23,602 bases of DNA from an uncultured Candidatus Melainabacteria bacterium (GCA_934692665.1 CAKUUG010000033.1:1-23602); one strand, 5' to 3'; counted from the first letter of the stretch, positions 1 through 9,142 are shown. The notes: generated from the letters alone by a model not told the origin. Numbers and translations: made by a program.

Positions 1-1
1 A

Positions 2-331
2 ATTAAAGCTTATACTGATAAATGCTTAATTGCTGATGCGGCAGATGAAATCTCTGGGAGCATAGAAGTAGGAGATGTTGTGGAATATGACGGTCAGTAT
101 GAAATGGTAAGATCTTCATCTCCAGAGATACATATTAATGTGCAATATCCAGATAATGTTGTTATTTATGATCGTTTATATTTATTTGATTATACAATAT
201 GTGATGAAACAAGTTTGGATTTACTAAAACAATTAAATTTAATTGAAAAATTTTATGATAGCGGTGATATATGTTTGGCATTAACTGAATTAGGCTATGA
301 TTTGTTAAAAATGCTAAATAAGTATGAATAG
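2..331 (+). CDS. Unidentified protein, C-terminal fragment (5' end outside window)
   Basis: The frame is open from the first bases of the window through the stop at 329-331, so this is the last 109 residues of a longer protein. A GTG at 80 could be read as a start, but the codons before it continue in frame (IKAYTDKCLIADAADE...), so a gene running in from the left is more likely. The visible part is acidic and soluble, with no membrane segment. The end (LALTELGYDLLKML) resembles the last helix of winged-helix or small regulatory domains, but this is too weak for a call. It converges on the broken minus-strand gene ending at 335, with only 3 bases between them. I do not recognise the family. 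Confidence 0.55.
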   Translation: MKAYTDKCLIADAADEISGSIEVGDVVEYDGQYEMVRSSSPEIHINVQYPDNVVIYDRLYLFDYTICDETSLDLLKQLNLIEKFYDSGDICLALTELGYDLLKMLNKYE

Positions 332-334
332 AAA

Positions 335-750
335 TTACATTATATCAATATACCAATTACTATTTCCAAAATGATTAAAGTTCCATCGTATATCAAAGTA
401 AAAATTTGATTCAATTAAATTACCATCCTTAAAATTATAAAATATTTTATTTTGTTGTGTTTTACGGGAACTTTTAAACGCATCTTGAATTCCTTTTGCA
501 AACTTTTCTGGATTCAGAATATGGAATGCCCAACATTTCTTTGGTTAATTTGTTTTTCAAAATCATATTCAAAACTTCTTGTATTATCAAGTTCTATATT
601 GTAACGCTTGCCTGTTTTATCGATGCATGTGGCAAAATCAACAGTTTTATCAGCAAACTTGTTTTCCCATAAACAAATCAATAAACCAATTTCTTGCGTT
701 TTCAAGTTTAAAATCTTTGTTCCATATAGCTTGTAATCTTTTTCAACCAT
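335..750 (-). pseudogene. Small unidentified gene broken by a one-base deletion
   Basis: ATG at 750 follows a strong ribosome binding site (AGGAG, 7 bases upstream). The frame runs 78 codons to a stop at 514-516. The reading is not finished there: the -1 frame continues as good protein sequence (CWAFHILNPEKFAKG...) for about 60 more codons to TAA at 335-337. One missing base near 525-535, in the short A run of CAAAGAAATG on the minus strand, explains the switch. Repairing it gives a protein of about 138 aa. No X-XXY-YYZ slippery heptamer is seen at the junction, so a mutation or sequencing error is more likely than programmed frameshifting. The family is not recognised. The N-terminal part looks like a small beta-rich soluble domain, with alternating hydrophobics in residues 8-60. 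Confidence 0.6.
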
Positions 751-850
751 AATATACTCCTTTCAAGCTACACTATTTATCACTCTTTCAATGGGAAGCT
801 TCAAGCATATATCTAAAATCGTATATTTGGACATAATAATTTTGAAAACG

Positions 851-869
851 GTTTAAATGGATTTTAAAC
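851..869. repeat. Inverted repeat in the left intergenic gap (7-bp arms)
   Basis: GTTTAAA and TTTAAAC are perfect 7-bp arms around the 5-bp spacer TGGAT. They are followed at once by a partial extra copy (CGGTATTTAAAC), so the motif AACGGT-n-TTTAAA occurs twice in about 30 bp. It lies between the two broken minus-strand genes, about 100 bp upstream of the 750 start, where a promoter or operator for that gene would sit. It could be a regulator site, but nothing in the sequence names a regulator. The rest of 751-893 shows nothing else. Confidence 0.3.
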
Positions 870-893
870 GGTATTTAAACTTCAACATCTTTT

Positions 894-1080
894 TCACAAA
901 AATGCATTCAATACATCTGCATCATTGTGCAAGTGCTTAATTATCGGTGCAAGATTATAGCATTCTTCAATCTCTCGCAACAAAGTAATCTATAACAACC
1001 GCTGTGTTATAAATATTCTCAGCCCATTTACTTAGCTGCTTAAATTCTTTTGGAGTAATCTTAAATCCGACTTTTTCCAT
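894..1080 (-). pseudogene. Small unidentified helical gene with a one-base insertion
   Basis: ATG at 1080 is preceded by a near-perfect GGAGG site (on the minus strand GGAGGTCGTATG). The frame gives MEKVGFKITPKEFKQLSKW... for 37 codons and stops at TGA 967-969. Skipping the first T of that TGA (GAT-T-GAA-GAA) gives a seamless continuation (EECYNLAPIIKHLHNDADVL...) to a stop at 894-896. The intact gene would have encoded about 61 aa, mostly alpha-helical. This resembles a small regulatory or antitoxin-sized protein, but I cannot name the family. It starts 53 bp downstream of the YgjP-like gene, with no terminator between them, so it may be transcribed with the restriction operon. The stop context lacks the CTT-TGA-C and internal Shine-Dalgarno features of prfB-like +1 frameshifting, so I treat it as broken. 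Confidence 0.6.
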
Positions 1081-1133
1081 ACGACCTCCTTTATTGTGTC
1101 GTATTCATCACTCAAAGTCAGAATAAAATCAAG

Positions 1134-1841
1134 TTATACACTAAATTCAATATTTAATTTCTTTTTCCTATCTTGCCAATCTGGCATATGGACACTAATA
1201 AAATTATAAAAGGATTTATTATGAAATGGATATAAGAAATGGGTAATTTCATGTAAAATTACATATTCAATGCAATATTTTGGAGCCATATATAAATACT
1301 CATTTATAGTTATAGTGTTATTTTCAGGATTGCTTGTACCCCAACATTGTTTCATTTTTCTTATATTTATATTTGGTTTAATTTTTCCATGTTTTCTGAT
1401 TATTGGATAATATTTATCCAATATATTTTGATAAACATTTTTCATTTCTTTTCTTGAAAATTCTTCATACTTCTTTTCAAGATTGTAACTAGAGTTTTTA
1501 ATATAAAAAATTATTTCTTTATCGTTTAACTCTATATTATTTTGTTTTGCATTTTTAATATTTACCATATAAGAATGACCAAGTATTTTTACGCAGCCAC
1601 CTTGTTTTAAAATATTCTTATTTTGAATCGCCTGTAACTTTACTTGTTTAATATTATGTTTAAATATCCAATTTTCTTTTTCTTTCAAGAATTTTGAAAT
1701 ATCTTCGTCAGAACAATCAATTGGTACCGAACAATTAATTTTGTTATCCGGAAGAATTCTAATATTGTAGTTTTTTACTTTTTTACGTTCTACGTTAATT
1801 AAAAATCCTTGCTTTTCTTTTAATAAATAATAACTTTTCAT
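1134..1841 (-). CDS. YgjP-like (DUF45) zinc metallopeptidase, last gene of the type I R-M operon
   Basis: The 235-aa protein has the layout of the YgjP/DUF45 family. It has a beta-rich N-terminal region (about 1-120), a helical linker, then the signature CWGTS (175-179) and a zincin helix HEITH (H197, E198, H201), followed by a third metal-ligand candidate, H207, in PFHNKSF. The conserved MPDW segment closes the domain. H197, H201 and H207 would bind zinc, with E198 as catalytic base. Family members of this kind are often last in type I restriction operons; their target there is unknown. The start ATG overlaps the HsdR stop by one base (TAATG), so translation is probably coupled. No signal peptide is present, so it acts in the cytoplasm. 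Confidence 0.85.
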   Translation of the reverse strand: MKSYYLLKEKQGFLINVERKKVKNYNIRILPDNKINCSVPIDCSDEDISKFLKEKENWIFKHNIKQVKLQAIQNKNILKQGGCVKILGHSYMVNIKNAKQNNIELNDKEIIFYIKNSSYNLEKKYEEFSRKEMKNVYQNILDKYYPIIRKHGKIKPNINIRKMKQCWGTSNPENNTITINEYLYMAPKYCIEYVILHEITHFLYPFHNKSFYNFISVHMPDWQDRKKKLNIEFSV

Positions 1842-4800
1842 TAGAATATACTCTTTGCTGTCATTAATATATCTTCTTCGATTTTGTCCAATTTATCCAT
1901 TGGCAAATTTATACCATTATCATCAAGAAAATCAAATATGTTGTCTTCGATCTCTTGTTTAATATTATTTATTAGAACTGTATTGTATTGCCAACCTGGT
2001 TTTTGTGAATTTCTAAAAGTATTTTTTATTGATATTGCTAATTTACCAAGTTGATTGTCTATTTCATCATTTTCGTTAATTTTTATTATTTGTTCAAGTT
2101 CTAATTTAAGATTACCATAGAATCCCTTTGATTCATCGTCATCTGAAATTATTGTAGGATATTTATTCCCAACAAAGCCTTTTTCGTAATCTTTTTCTAA
2201 ATTTTGCATTTGTGCTAAATATGCTTCTTCGTTTCTTGATTTATTATATTCAGCAATGGTTTGGTCAAGCCTTTGTCTAAATGTCATATATAAAATAGGA
2301 TCTTTTTCTCTATTTTCTGATAAACTTGTTGAAATATTGTTCACCATAGCTTCTGCTTTCGCTCTTTTTGATGGAAGTTTATCGAGTTCTTTTCCCATTG
2401 TTTCTTTGTCTGATAAATACAATGGATTTATAACTATTTCATCAGCTTCGGCTGAAACAAATTGATTTAGTAAATTCTTTATAGAAGATTCATAAACAGA
2501 AAAGTCTACAGTTTCACCAAATCTTAGTTTTATTCCACTTCTAAGTTTTTGCAAATATACATAATCTTTTTGTAATTTTTGAATCTCATCAATTCCGATT
2601 CCTTCATATACATTATAATTACTTATGGCAGTATCTAATGAATTAGAAAAATTAAGTAATTTTTCATAAAAATCTTTTCTTGTATCTTTGTCTTTAAATA
2701 ATAATTGAATTTCTTCCGTGTCATTTGTATTATGCCCATCAAAGAATTTCATTACTTCACTATGATTTAAATATAGTTCTTTTTTAATGTCTTCAGGTCC
2801 ATATATTGTTTTTTGAATATCGTTCTGATCATATTCGTTCATACCAGATTCTTTATCTGTATATAAATCCATAGCTGAAGTTAAATTTTCAAATATTCCA
2901 TAGAAATCCACTATTCTACCATTCTTTTTTCCCGGGAATACACGATTTACACGAGCAATAGCTTGTAATAAATTATGTGTTTTCATCGATTTGTCTATAT
3001 ATAAAACTTGTGCAATTGGAGCATCAAAACCGGTTAATAGCTTATCTTTAACTATTAGAATATCGATATCTTCACCATCAGTAAAACTATTTTTTGCCCA
3101 ATCTTCGTATGCTTCATAATTCTGTCCATATAATGGTTCAATTTCTGTTTTAAAGAAATTTGCAATTTTATCCTTATCATTATTGTCAGGTTCTTCTCCT
3201 TCTGCTTTGGCTTCAGGAGATATAACAACTGCGGACTTCATTCCAATACTTTTTAAAAGTTTGTGCAGTTCAATCGCACTAACTCTTGAAGATTCAGCAA
3301 TCATAGCTTTAAAACCATTTGGTTTAATGTAACGTTCATAGTGTTGTTTTATCGCATAAGCAAGACAAGTTAACCTTGGCATAGTTGGTGCTATACTTGC
3401 AAAACGACTATATTTTCTTTTTAAATCTTCCTGTTGCATTTCTGTTAGACCAATTAAACATTGTTCTAAATATTGGTCAATTGCATCACTGGTAGTTTTT
3501 TGTGGAATTTTACGTCCTTCATAAACAAGCGGAACAATAACTTTATCTTCTTCTGCCTTATTTATTGGATAACTATCAATTAATGGTCCGATACGTTTAT
3601 ATGTATTTTGTTTCTCTGATTTTAATAAAGGCGTTCCCGTAAAACCAATCTTAACTGCATTTGGTAAAACATCTGTCATAAAGTTATGGAAATTACCACT
3701 TTGAGTTCTATGACATTCATCAATCAAGATAAAAATTTTTTTATCATTCAGCTTCGTTTTTTGTTTTGCTGCTTTTTCAAATTTATGAATAACGGTTGTT
3801 ATAAGTGTTTCGCCTTCATTTTTTAATAACTCTATTAAACCTTTTCCTGTTGTTGCTCTTGCCGGACTCATTTGTGTGTTTGAAAAATTATCTCTTAACT
3901 GTTTATCCAAATTTATTCGGTCATTAACAAGTACAAATCTAGGATTTTTAATCCCTGAATTCTCTTCTTGAGATATCGCAATAATCTTCTTGACTAGCAT
4001 TACCATTGTTAAAGACTTGCCACTGCCTTGTGTATGCCAAATTACACCATTACGCGTACCTTTATTATCGTTTAAAGTAACACGTTCAATGGCTTTTTGA
4101 ATTCCAAAAAATTGTTGATAGCGGGCAACTTTTTTTACATTGTTATCATAAAGCGTAAAGTATTGTATTATCTCAAATAATCTTTCTGGTGTCAGTAGTG
4201 CAATAATACTTTTATCTTGTTCTTTGGGTACCCTATCTTGAATATATTTATCTAGTTGTTCATTCATCCAACTGGTATTTTTTTCTTTCCAAGGAACAAA
4301 ATATTCAAATTTTGTACCGCAGGTTCCATATTTAAAACTATGAGGGTTCATTGCAATTACAAGTTGTGCAAATTTAAATAAGTGAGGAATTTCGTCTGTT
4401 TTCCAGTTTTTAATATTTTGTTTAATGCCTTCATCAATACTTACGGCTGATTTTTTGCATTCTATTATGACTAGCGGAATCCCATTAACAGTTAAAACAA
4501 TGTCCGGACGTCTTTTGGAACGATCTAATTTTTGAACAGAAAACTCTTCTGTAACTCTTAAAATATTATTTTCAGGATGTTTCCAATCTATAAATTTCAA
4601 ATCAAATGAAGACTTGCCACCATCATACAAATCTTCTTCGTAACTTTTTCCATAAGTTAAAAGATCATAAATTCCTTTCGATGTTTTCATTAGACCTGAT
4701 TGAAGCGGAACATCAATATCAGAAATCGCACGAGCGATATTGCTTGAAGAAAATTGGAATTTTTCTCCTTTGTAGTCATATCTTTGACTTTTTAAAAAGT

Positions 4801-4960
4801 TCATTAAGTCATCTTTTAAAATAACATTGTACAAACTACCACGCTGTTTTTCTGCTTCAGTTGGAGATATATAAATCCAGCCCAATTTTTCTAGCAATTT
4901 AATTGCCGGTTCTTGGCTTTCCGGTCTTTCGTTATGTTGATAATGATTTAATTCAGTCAT
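1841..4960 (-). CDS. hsdR: Type I restriction enzyme, R (motor/endonuclease) subunit
   Basis: This 1039-aa protein has the usual HsdR length and order. The N-terminal nuclease domain carries the PD-(D/E)xK motif (P152 D153 ... E167-C-K169). Superfamily 2 motor motifs follow: Walker A in HTQGSGKS (309-316), a DECH box (414-417) and TGTP (441-444). The second RecA-like lobe includes LLTGFDAP and ARVNR, as expected for the ATP-driven translocase. A helical C-terminal region would dock on the methylase core. The enzyme translocates DNA and cuts far from unmethylated recognition sites. The start at 4960 follows AAGGA at good spacing, 17 bp after the preceding gene. All motifs look intact, so the subunit should be active. 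Confidence 0.96.
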   Translation of the reverse strand: MTELNHYQHNERPESQEPAIKLLEKLGWIYISPTEAEKQRGSLYNVILKDDLMNFLKSQRYDYKGEKFQFSSSNIARAISDIDVPLQSGLMKTSKGIYDLLTYGKSYEEDLYDGGKSSFDLKFIDWKHPENNILRVTEEFSVQKLDRSKRRPDIVLTVNGIPLVIIECKKSAVSIDEGIKQNIKNWKTDEIPHLFKFAQLVIAMNPHSFKYGTCGTKFEYFVPWKEKNTSWMNEQLDKYIQDRVPKEQDKSIIALLTPERLFEIIQYFTLYDNNVKKVARYQQFFGIQKAIERVTLNDNKGTRNGVIWHTQGSGKSLTMVMLVKKIIAISQEENSGIKNPRFVLVNDRINLDKQLRDNFSNTQMSPARATTGKGLIELLKNEGETLITTVIHKFEKAAKQKTKLNDKKIFILIDECHRTQSGNFHNFMTDVLPNAVKIGFTGTPLLKSEKQNTYKRIGPLIDSYPINKAEEDKVIVPLVYEGRKIPQKTTSDAIDQYLEQCLIGLTEMQQEDLKRKYSRFASIAPTMPRLTCLAYAIKQHYERYIKPNGFKAMIAESSRVSAIELHKLLKSIGMKSAVVISPEAKAEGEEPDNNDKDKIANFFKTEIEPLYGQNYEAYEDWAKNSFTDGEDIDILIVKDKLLTGFDAPIAQVLYIDKSMKTHNLLQAIARVNRVFPGKKNGRIVDFYGIFENLTSAMDLYTDKESGMNEYDQNDIQKTIYGPEDIKKELYLNHSEVMKFFDGHNTNDTEEIQLLFKDKDTRKDFYEKLLNFSNSLDTAISNYNVYEGIGIDEIQKLQKDYVYLQKLRSGIKLRFGETVDFSVYESSIKNLLNQFVSAEADEIVINPLYLSDKETMGKELDKLPSKRAKAEAMVNNISTSLSENREKDPILYMTFRQRLDQTIAEYNKSRNEEAYLAQMQNLEKDYEKGFVGNKYPTIISDDDESKGFYGNLKLELEQIIKINENDEIDNQLGKLAISIKNTFRNSQKPGWQYNTVLINNIKQEIEDNIFDFLDDNGINLPMDKLDKIEEDILMTAKSIF

Positions 4961-4977
4961 TTCTATTCCTTTATATT

Positions 4978-5928
4978 TTATAATTCTTTTTCAATAAATG
5001 GCAATACTTCAGCGATATCGTATGTATTTTCAACAATTTGTCCGTTATGGAAGTTGAATGGTACTGAAAATGCTCCTGAGTAACTTCGTTTACCTTCAAT
5101 AATTGGGATATAAAAATCCATACTATTTTCTATTCTATAATCCAGTGAGCTTTTAATTAAGTTTGAACAAACATCATCTTTTTCATATAGATATCGTGGA
5201 GAGTATCGTACAGCAAATAAAATAATGTTTGCTGCTATTGCGTTAATGCAATTTTCCAATGTTGCCAAATGGAAGTTTGCATCAATATTATGTTTAATTT
5301 GATTATAAGCATAATACCAGGGTATTGATTTAGAAGCTTCTTTATTATTCCAATTTTCAAAAGGACAACACTTATATGGATTTGAATACCCAACAAGGGA
5401 CAATTTATATTTACTCAAATCAATATAATCTAATATTTGAACATAATCATTCATTCTTTCGTTCTTTTTGAAATTATATCTCTTTAAACTACATTCAAGA
5501 TCAGAACAAGCTAAGAATAAAAGCTCTCTTGTCTTATGGCTATATGATTTTAATCCTTCTTCAGATGGTTCAACATATAAAAGCAACTCTTGTAATTTTT
5601 CAACAAGAATACCAAGACTTCTTTTAGCTCTATATGCTTCAGGAACTGTAAAATCCAATTCTCTTTCAATGCTACTTTGCATCAAAGGTTTCCAAATGTG
5701 TTTGTATTTAACACCTATTTCCATATTTTCTTTTTTTAATATTGGGTATTCATAGGCATTTTGTATTATTTCCGTTATATTATAAGTGCTATCGCATATT
5801 AGTTGAGCTCTTATTTGCGGAGCAAAATCAGCATAAACAATTTGCAAAAACACATTTTGTTTTTTGTGGTTTTGATATGCTATGAGGAGCATTCCGTCCT
5901 TTTTTGCAAAATAGACATCCGTTTTCAT
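4978..5928 (-). CDS. Unidentified protein inside the type I R-M operon, possible degenerate HEPN-like
   Basis: I do not recognise this protein with certainty. An in-frame ATG exists at 5940, but the ATG at 5928 has a better ribosome site (AGGTG, 6 bases upstream) and sits one base past the HsdS stop. I prefer it, giving 316 aa. The N-terminal 90 residues look beta-rich. Residues 95-165 are mostly helical. Around 205-237 comes a conserved-looking helical pair containing YNQIKHNIDANFHLATLEN. The K-H-N followed by a helix with an alternating hydrophobic pattern recalls HEPN-superfamily proteins, where the usual motif is R-x(4-6)-H. Here the arginine position is lysine, so ribonuclease activity is doubtful. 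It sits between hsdS and hsdR, a common place for accessory phage-defence genes. Confidence 0.75.
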   Translation of the reverse strand: MKTDVYFAKKDGMLLIAYQNHKKQNVFLQIVYADFAPQIRAQLICDSTYNITEIIQNAYEYPILKKENMEIGVKYKHIWKPLMQSSIERELDFTVPEAYRAKRSLGILVEKLQELLLYVEPSEEGLKSYSHKTRELLFLACSDLECSLKRYNFKKNERMNDYVQILDYIDLSKYKLSLVGYSNPYKCCPFENWNNKEASKSIPWYYAYNQIKHNIDANFHLATLENCINAIAANIILFAVRYSPRYLYEKDDVCSNLIKSSLDYRIENSMDFYIPIIEGKRSYSGAFSVPFNFHNGQIVENTYDIAEVLPFIEKEL

Positions 5929-5929
5929 T

Positions 5930-7144
5930 TTACACCTCATTAACCCTTACAATTCCAGTTAATAGCAATTGCGAAAGTGATTTTTTTAGTTGTTTGTACT
6001 GTTCTAATTCTTGCTTTAATAATTCAATTTCCTTATCGGCTTTTGAAAGTATATCAATAATTCTATTTTGCTCTTCTAGTTTTGGTATTTTTATTGGTAA
6101 ATATTGATATTCAGATAAATAATATCGTTTGTGGTCAACTGCTTTAAATGATAACAATTGCATTGCTTTATATACATACAATAAATTAATATCTTTTGTT
6201 TTAGGTTTTAAAATTTTTATCGCGGATGATTGAACTTTAAAAGGGAAATCAACATATTTATTTTCAATAGTGAAATCATCAAATATGATAACTGGAACAT
6301 TTTGATATATTCCAGTTTCTTCATCCGTATAAGATTTAATAAAAGCTTTGTTAGCAGTCAAAACGGGAATATCAGAATCATTTTGCTTTTCTTTATATTG
6401 ATTCTTAACTATGTATTTAGTTGGTTGCTCATAGTCTAGCACCTCTCTGATTTCAATTAGTTCTCCCTTTGTCCGAGCTAATAGTGTTTTTCCAAATAAT
6501 TTATTTTTTTTCTGCTTTTCAACTAGCAAATTTTCTTTAAGTTCAATAACCTTGTCGCAACAGCTTAAAATCTCAGCAATTTTTTCTTGCTCTTTTTCTG
6601 ATGGTAACGCAAAATTAAACTCTATAAATTGAGAAAAATGAACTCTTTGTTTTTCTATTAACGATCCTGTTGCTTGAGTATTATAATAATTCAACATTGC
6701 TTGTGATTTTACAAAACTTTCCATAAAATAAGGATTGTAGTCATTAATAATACTAAAGACATTGTAGTACCCCGATACCGAACAGTCGTCTTGATCTTTA
6801 TATCTTGCAATTGCTCCAAATCTTAAGTTCATTGGATTATATGCAAAATCATTATTCTTAACGACCTTATAGCTGTCTTCATCCTTAGTTATTAAAAAGC
6901 TTCTTTCATATTGTTCAGTTTTAGGAACTACTCCTTTTTCAATAGTGAGGCTATATAAAGGATATCTAGTGGTATCATTAACTTTTACGCATCTTTCTTG
7001 GAAAATTTTATTGAATGATATATTTTCCCAGTCAATTGGATGTATAAAACCTTGGTGTTTTTTATATCCTTCAGGAACTTCTCCTTTATTTATCAAATCT
7101 ATTCTATTCTTAATCTCTTGCTTTTTATTCATTAACACTGTCAT
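5930..7144 (-). CDS. hsdS: Type I restriction-modification specificity subunit (two TRDs)
   Basis: The 404-aa protein has the classic two-repeat HsdS layout. The first target recognition domain spans about 30-180. A central conserved helical spacer starts at LPSEKEQEKIAEIL (180-193) and runs to about 222. The second target recognition domain spans about 228-352, beginning with a recognisable VLDYEQPTKYIV segment. The distal conserved coiled coil starts at IPKLEEQNRI (353-362) and runs to about 396. Each TRD reads one half of a bipartite DNA target; which bases cannot be told from here. The start at 7144 has AGGTGTAA upstream and overlaps the end of the preceding gene by 20 bp. An internal Met at residue 5 lacks a good ribosome site. 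Confidence 0.93.
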   Translation of the reverse strand: MTVLMNKKQEIKNRIDLINKGEVPEGYKKHQGFIHPIDWENISFNKIFQERCVKVNDTTRYPLYSLTIEKGVVPKTEQYERSFLITKDEDSYKVVKNNDFAYNPMNLRFGAIARYKDQDDCSVSGYYNVFSIINDYNPYFMESFVKSQAMLNYYNTQATGSLIEKQRVHFSQFIEFNFALPSEKEQEKIAEILSCCDKVIELKENLLVEKQKKNKLFGKTLLARTKGELIEIREVLDYEQPTKYIVKNQYKEKQNDSDIPVLTANKAFIKSYTDEETGIYQNVPVIIFDDFTIENKYVDFPFKVQSSAIKILKPKTKDINLLYVYKAMQLLSFKAVDHKRYYLSEYQYLPIKIPKLEEQNRIIDILSKADKEIELLKQELEQYKQLKKSLSQLLLTGIVRVNEV

Positions 7145-8129
7145 TTACACCTACCTGACTTGTAATTATTTTTTTATATTCATCTTCTACCTTTAGTAAC
7201 CAAGAATGATACCAATACCACTGACCATCACTCATCATTACTCCATAATTTAATTTCGGATTTTTGGCATTGAATTTTTTCCATAGTTCGGTATGTTTAG
7301 TCATCGTGAAATCGGAAAAACCTTTTCTATTCATTAATTCCACAATTTGTTTTGGTTTATATTTTGCTGGTTCTTTGCCTGGTTTTACTAAAATCGTCTC
7401 TATTTCTTTACCAATAGCAGATTTTTCGTCTATAAAACGGTATGCTTTATCAGCTTTCCCCTCATGATTAACATTTTCTTTTATATATATAACTTTATAA
7501 CTATATTTTGGACTTGATTTATCTTCTTCAGATAAATTTAATTCATAGTCTGCAATAAAATCTATTATATTTTTAGGAACATCGCTGTATTCTTTTAAAG
7601 TTTTTATTTGTTCTTCTGATAAACCAAAAAATTGTATTGCCATAACTAATTTTTTTGAAAGACCATATTTTTTACCAAAAAGTTTTTCTATATTATTATT
7701 GTAATTTATTGCACAGGCTTGGAATTTTGCAGATATCAGTTCATCTATTTTTGTTGTCATTTGATGTTCAATTTCATGTCGAATACCTATTAAAAATTTT
7801 AAATTTGCTTTTGTTACTTTGTCTAATGGACAATTATTATCATCAAGACATCTTTCTAATTCCCAGAATTTATATGCACCTTTTTTCGTTTTATCGTATT
7901 TTTTTCGTTGAGTAGTTCCAACTTTTTTATAATATCTATAATCCAAACCTATTTTTTTATAGTATGCATGTAATAAATAAGTCCATGATATTATCATCAA
8001 CACAATATAACTTTCCGCTTTAAAAGTTATATTGGGATTATTAAATATACTTATTGCTGATAATGCAGCTTCTTGTGATTTTTTTATTAATTCTTCTGCA
8101 TATGAAAAACAAATTCTTTTTCTAGGCAT
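7125..8129 (-). CDS. DUF3644-type protein with a HEPN RNase motif
   Basis: An in-frame GTG lies at 8132, but ATG at 8129 overlaps the upstream stop as TGATG and has AAAGGA 7 bases before it; from there the protein is 334 aa. The N-terminal half (about 10-135) is helical and resembles DUF3644: AEELIKKSQEAALSAIS, then SWTYLLHAYYKK. The key motif is RHEIEH at 117-122, an R-polar-x3-H arrangement that matches the R-x(4-6)-H active site of HEPN ribonucleases. The C-terminal part (about 255-320: QIVELMNRKGF...YGVMMSDGQWYWYHSWL) looks like a winged-helix DNA or RNA contact domain. In a restriction operon the likely role is RNA cleavage and growth arrest when phage DNA escapes restriction. The motif is seen directly, the family name is from memory and the role is inferred. 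Confidence 0.8.
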   Translation of the reverse strand: MPRKRICFSYAEELIKKSQEAALSAISIFNNPNITFKAESYIVLMIISWTYLLHAYYKKIGLDYRYYKKVGTTQRKKYDKTKKGAYKFWELERCLDDNNCPLDKVTKANLKFLIGIRHEIEHQMTTKIDELISAKFQACAINYNNNIEKLFGKKYGLSKKLVMAIQFFGLSEEQIKTLKEYSDVPKNIIDFIADYELNLSEEDKSSPKYSYKVIYIKENVNHEGKADKAYRFIDEKSAIGKEIETILVKPGKEPAKYKPKQIVELMNRKGFSDFTMTKHTELWKKFNAKNPKLNYGVMMSDGQWYWYHSWLLKVEDEYKKIITSQVGVNDSVNE

Positions 8130-9142
8130 CACTTATCCTTTCCTGACTTTTTTCCTGCAATTATCCCATGTTCAATGGCTTCTAATTCTTTTAAATCTTC
8201 TGCATCAGCTTCTAATGCTTCTTGTTTTTTACGTGCTTCGTCAAATTCAAGATAACGTTTTTTAGCAATTTCGTCTGCTTGTTTTTTTGAAATTGCACCT
8301 TTGCCTTTTAAAATTTCGTAGTCATTAAAATTCAAGAAACCATCAACTTTTTCTTTCCAATCACTCATTGAAAGTTGCCTTCTTCTTTGAGCTTGATTTT
8401 CAGCATAGTCCAAAAACATTGAAACAAGTCTGTCCAACTCTTTGATTTCATTTTGTTGAAGATAATTCTTTGCTATTATTACGTCCTGCTTACGAACTCT
8501 TGAACCACTCCAATTGGTAAGATTCATATTTGGTTTAGTAGCATCTGCACGATTTACAATTATTTCTGCTGCTGTATTATTTGTAACTGCGTGCAAAAGT
8601 TTGTTCTGAACTTCAGCAAAAAAGTCATTTGAGGCTTTTAGATCATCTTTATAATCTACACTTAGTGCAAATAAATCTCGAACTTTTTGATAAAATCTTT
8701 TTTCGCTTGCACGAATTTCTCTGATTTTTTCAAGGAGTTCATCAAAGTAATCCCAACCACCAGGATTCTTTAATCTTTCGGTATTGAGAACAAACCCTTT
8801 AATAATATATTCTTTTAAGGTCTGAGTTGCCCATCTTCTAAATTTTATGGCAATTGCTGAATTTGTTCTATAACCAACAGCCAAGATAATATCTAGGCTA
8901 AAATATTCTACAGGTTTGTCGGAATTTGCAATGTGCATTTTTTGCACATTGCTTTTTTCATCAACTTCTCCGTCTTCAAAAATATTTTGAATATGGCGAG
9001 AAACTCCCGATCTATGTATATTGTATAACTGTGCTATTTTTTCTCTGTCAAGCCATATTGTTTCATTTTCTAGGTCAAGTTGTATGTCAAGTTTGCCATT
9101 TGGTGTCTCGTATATAATTAATTCTTTTTTGTCGTCTTCCAT
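8129..9142 (-). CDS. RhuM-family protein associated with type I R-M
   Basis: The 337-aa protein matches the virulence RhuM/Fic-DOC-linked family often found between hsdM and hsdS. Residues 28-55 form a KilA/Bro-like or wHTH-type region (IWLDREKIAQLYNIHRSGVS). Next come SNVQKMHIANSDKPVEYFSLD and the hallmark VGYRTNSAIAIKFRRWATQ (89-107). The C-terminal 150 residues are long charged helices. Despite the name there is no evidence of virulence; members are thought to bind DNA and probably modulate the restriction system, but the biochemistry is unknown. The start codon directly follows the HsdM stop (TAGATG) with only a weak ribosome site, so translation depends on HsdM. The stop overlaps the DUF3644 start (TGATG). 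Confidence 0.88.
   Translation of the reverse strand: MEDDKKELIIYETPNGKLDIQLDLENETIWLDREKIAQLYNIHRSGVSRHIQNIFEDGEVDEKSNVQKMHIANSDKPVEYFSLDIILAVGYRTNSAIAIKFRRWATQTLKEYIIKGFVLNTERLKNPGGWDYFDELLEKIREIRASEKRFYQKVRDLFALSVDYKDDLKASNDFFAEVQNKLLHAVTNNTAAEIIVNRADATKPNMNLTNWSGSRVRKQDVIIAKNYLQQNEIKELDRLVSMFLDYAENQAQRRRQLSMSDWKEKVDGFLNFNDYEILKGKGAISKKQADEIAKKRYLEFDEARKKQEALEADAEDLKELEAIEHGIIAGKKSGKDK

Noticed and set aside
967..975. Programmed +1 frameshift at the TGA of the small 1080 gene
   Set aside because: No CTT-TGA-C, no internal Shine-Dalgarno, and the Asp tRNA could not re-pair in the +1 frame; a one-base insertion is simpler.
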